DNA of 14,187 nucleotides from contig JAHFKF010000005.1 in assembly GCA_023245475.1 (NCBI GenBank), positions 1-14,187 of the forward strand, written 5' to 3'. A program made the position numbers and the translations under genes. Under the pieces are notes generated by a model that worked only from the letters and a program-made list of their open reading frames with translations, did no database searches and was not told where the DNA came from. Positions 12,497 through 14,187 of this stretch are shown here, piece by piece. Source of the DNA: Candidatus Levyibacteriota bacterium. Its GTDB lineage: Bacteria > Patescibacteriota > Microgenomatia > Levybacterales > UBA12049. Position 1 is the stretch's first letter; each line of letters opens with the position of its first letter.

Positions 12497-12502
12497 TTCT
12501 TA

Positions 12503-14187
12503 ATGGAACGAGAGATATACGGCAAAACAGGTACTGTCGGGGTTGACGGTATTTTGGACGCAGCGCAAACAGAGAGACTAAATTTCTTGCAAGCAGATGC
12601 ATCAGAAGTTGCATTTGCGGCAGTTGAGAATAGAGAACCTGATGGCTTATTTCCTCTGATTGGTATGGCAACAGGTATAGGCAAAGGAAACATTATTCAT
12701 CGCTTAGTCCTCAAACAATTACGTAAGAACCAATATTCTAAGATTTTGATTGTTGCTGGAACAAAACTTTCTTTGGTGCGTCAAACACACACTGCGCTGG
12801 CAGATTATCAATCACAGGAAGATTCTTATATCACAGCAGAAGAAGATGATGAATTAGTTACTGATACAGAGGAGCCAGCAAGTAATCCGTTGGAAGAACA
12901 AAATTCATTCCTGTACAAGACAGGGAAGCATGGTGTAGATGGAGTAAATGTCGAAGTCGAAACCGCTCAAAAGATGGTTTCCTTAATGAGTAGAGGATTA
13001 CTTGATCCTGATGAATATGATTTGGTTATTGTTGATGAGGTGCACAATGTAGGGACACCGACTCGTAAAGAAAAAGTAGGAAGGTTCAACAATGTTGTTG
13101 GGCTTACGGCCACGACACATCGGCATAGTGGTAAACATAAGCAGCCTAAAGATTACGGCTTTGAGCAAGTTTACTCATATACTCTTCCTGAAGCACAGGA
13201 AGATCATCTCCTGCCGCCTCTTGTAGGTATGCAAATTGATACAAAAGAGATCATTGATGAAATACCTACCAATGCAGAAGGGCGCATTGATTATAAAAAA
13301 CTTGAAAAACTCTTGAAAGAACATCCCCAATTATTGCCCTATATTGCAGATCGTCTCGCACCCATTATTGCAAATCCTGAAGGACACAAATACAAAACGG
13401 TTGTCGCGGTAAATTTTGTCTGGGAAGCACAAGAACTTGCAAAATTACTTACTGCCAAAGGTATCAAAACAGGTGTAGCGGTGAACCAAGTAGCAGCTAA
13501 ACAAATTCATAGTGAAGAAATTCCAGCATTAGATGCTCAAGAAAAGTATAAGCTTCCAGAAGACCATCCCGATGCTGTACAGGTATTAATTTCTCCGTAT
13601 GTTGCTTCTGAAGGATTTGATGCGCCAGGTACTGAGGTCTTGGTATGGGAAGGTCCGACAGACTCTGACCTTCGTTATACCCAATATACTGGGCGTCTTG
13701 CGAGACGAGCTCTTGGTAAAAAGTTTGGCATCGTCATTGATTGTGTCTATCAAACAGCTCAATATAACTGGTCATACAACATGGGGATGTGGATGAAGAA
13801 CGATGTCCGGCAATTGGATAATGGCATGCTTTATCTTGGTCCAGAAAGCGACATTGAAAGTCTCTCACAACTGCCAGCAGTACAAACATTAGCACGTAGC
13901 TCTGATCGCAAACCTCTTGTGGAATTGCAGGAAGAGATCGTTCAACTTGCAGAAGGAGATATCGTATTAAGCCAACTTGGTTTAGGTGCAGTTTTTATCG
14001 GAGGGAGAAGCACGTTAATGCAGGTTAGTGAAAGGGTGGCGGAAGAGCTGATGAGAGCCAATCCCTCGTTGTTGGATCAAAGAAGAGTAGGTAATGGCAA
14101 AGTGTACACAGCCGTTACTGCAGAAGGCCGTACTACCTTTATTGAAAGAATGGCCGCGCGAGGAATAAAGGAAAAACCTTTGGGTGA
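12503..14187 (+). CDS. SF2 DEAD/DEAH-type helicase (3' end outside window)
   Basis: The frame opens at 12503 and is uninterrupted to the window edge, giving 561 residues. Superfamily 2 helicase motifs appear in order: motif I ATGIGKGN (56-63), motif II DEVH (178-181), motif III TAT (202-204), motif V-like YVASEGFDAPGTEVLV (near 370-385) and motif VI QYTGRLAR (394-401). These make two RecA-like domains that couple ATP hydrolysis to movement on or remodelling of nucleic acid. The Walker A ends in GKG instead of GKT/GKS, which is unusual. An acidic insert (EEDDELVTDTEEP, 113-125) lies between motifs Ia and II. After residue 470 a helical, winged-helix-like region follows. The overall style is closest to restriction or DNA-repair type SF2 enzymes (ResIII/DEXH). 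Its partner genes are probably beyond the window. Confidence 0.9.
   Translation, partial: MEREIYGKTGTVGVDGILDAAQTERLNFLQADASEVAFAAVENREPDGLFPLIGMATGIGKGNIIHRLVLKQLRKNQYSKILIVAGTKLSLVRQTHTALADYQSQEDSYITAEEDDELVTDTEEPASNPLEEQNSFLYKTGKHGVDGVNVEVETAQKMVSLMSRGLLDPDEYDLVIVDEVHNVGTPTRKEKVGRFNNVVGLTATTHRHSGKHKQPKDYGFEQVYSYTLPEAQEDHLLPPLVGMQIDTKEIIDEIPTNAEGRIDYKKLEKLLKEHPQLLPYIADRLAPIIANPEGHKYKTVVAVNFVWEAQELAKLLTAKGIKTGVAVNQVAAKQIHSEEIPALDAQEKYKLPEDHPDAVQVLISPYVASEGFDAPGTEVLVWEGPTDSDLRYTQYTGRLARRALGKKFGIVIDCVYQTAQYNWSYNMGMWMKNDVRQLDNGMLYLGPESDIESLSQLPAVQTLARSSDRKPLVELQEEIVQLAEGDIVLSQLGLGAVFIGGRSTLMQVSERVAEELMRANPSLLDQRRVGNGKVYTAVTAEGRTTFIERMAARGIKEKPLG

Noticed and set aside
12418..12693. 91-residue minus-strand frame
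   Set aside because: It overlaps the promoter and the well-supported N terminus of the SF2 helicase; no motif.
1..14187. CRISPR array
   Set aside because: No set of regularly spaced direct repeats is visible anywhere in the window.

Overview
The window looks like a piece of a compact bacterial chromosome of roughly 40% GC, densely packed with short, mostly uncharacterised genes. The most informative trait is how transcription and translation start. In front of most first-in-unit genes there is a recognisable sigma70-type -10 box (TATAAT, TATAAA, TACTAT, TATACT and similar) ending only 6-7 bases before the start codon, often with a TTGAC-like -35 box 16-17 bp further up, and no Shine-Dalgarno motif. 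The transcripts should therefore begin at or within a few bases of the ATG (leaderless mRNA). The -10/-35 geometry is bacterial, not archaeal. Together with the many orphan proteins and no TGA stop among 15 complete genes, this makes an uncultivated lineage such as a Patescibacteria/CPR member plausible. There is no taxonomic marker gene here, so that is only a guess.

Layout. 1-550 (minus): a truncated protein made of at least three topoisomerase-type C4 zinc ribbons. 601-1521 (minus) and 1591-2274 (plus): a divergent pair, a class I methyltransferase-like protein and a protein with a PD-(D/E)xK-type nuclease signature. 2293-3030: an HExxH putative metallopeptidase. 3073-4926: a 617-residue orphan. 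6902-4923 (minus): a four-gene operon (VOC/glyoxalase-fold protein, UBP-type zinc finger, endonuclease/exonuclease/phosphatase-family protein, TfoX N-terminal-domain protein) driven by one consensus promoter at 6909-6937.

6994-7410 is an RNA-rich region without coding capacity. It holds a roughly 185-nt RNA with its own promoter, a multi-branched fold with a possible pseudoknot and an intrinsic terminator. A tRNA-Gly(UCC)-like gene with an abnormally long D-loop follows, enclosed by a 32-36 bp imperfect inverted repeat. I could not assign the RNA to a known family; it is the most likely undescribed element in the window.

7546-8552 is an IS1-family-like insertion sequence with an intact DDE transposase driven by a perfect-consensus promoter. 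8599-9501 and 9503-9691 are a conserved hypothetical protein and a small basic GGK-rich protein of a kind often seen in accessory DNA. 9812-12396 holds a membrane-anchored trypsin-fold protein that has lost its catalytic His and Ser, an orphan protein, a tiny Gly/Asn-rich protein and a small helical orphan. From 12503 an SF2 DEAD/DEAH-type helicase runs off the window end.

No complete pathway can be read from this window. The nuclease, methyltransferase, helicase, zinc-finger and mobile-element content gives a nucleic-acid-processing or accessory flavour, but joint action of these genes is inference only.
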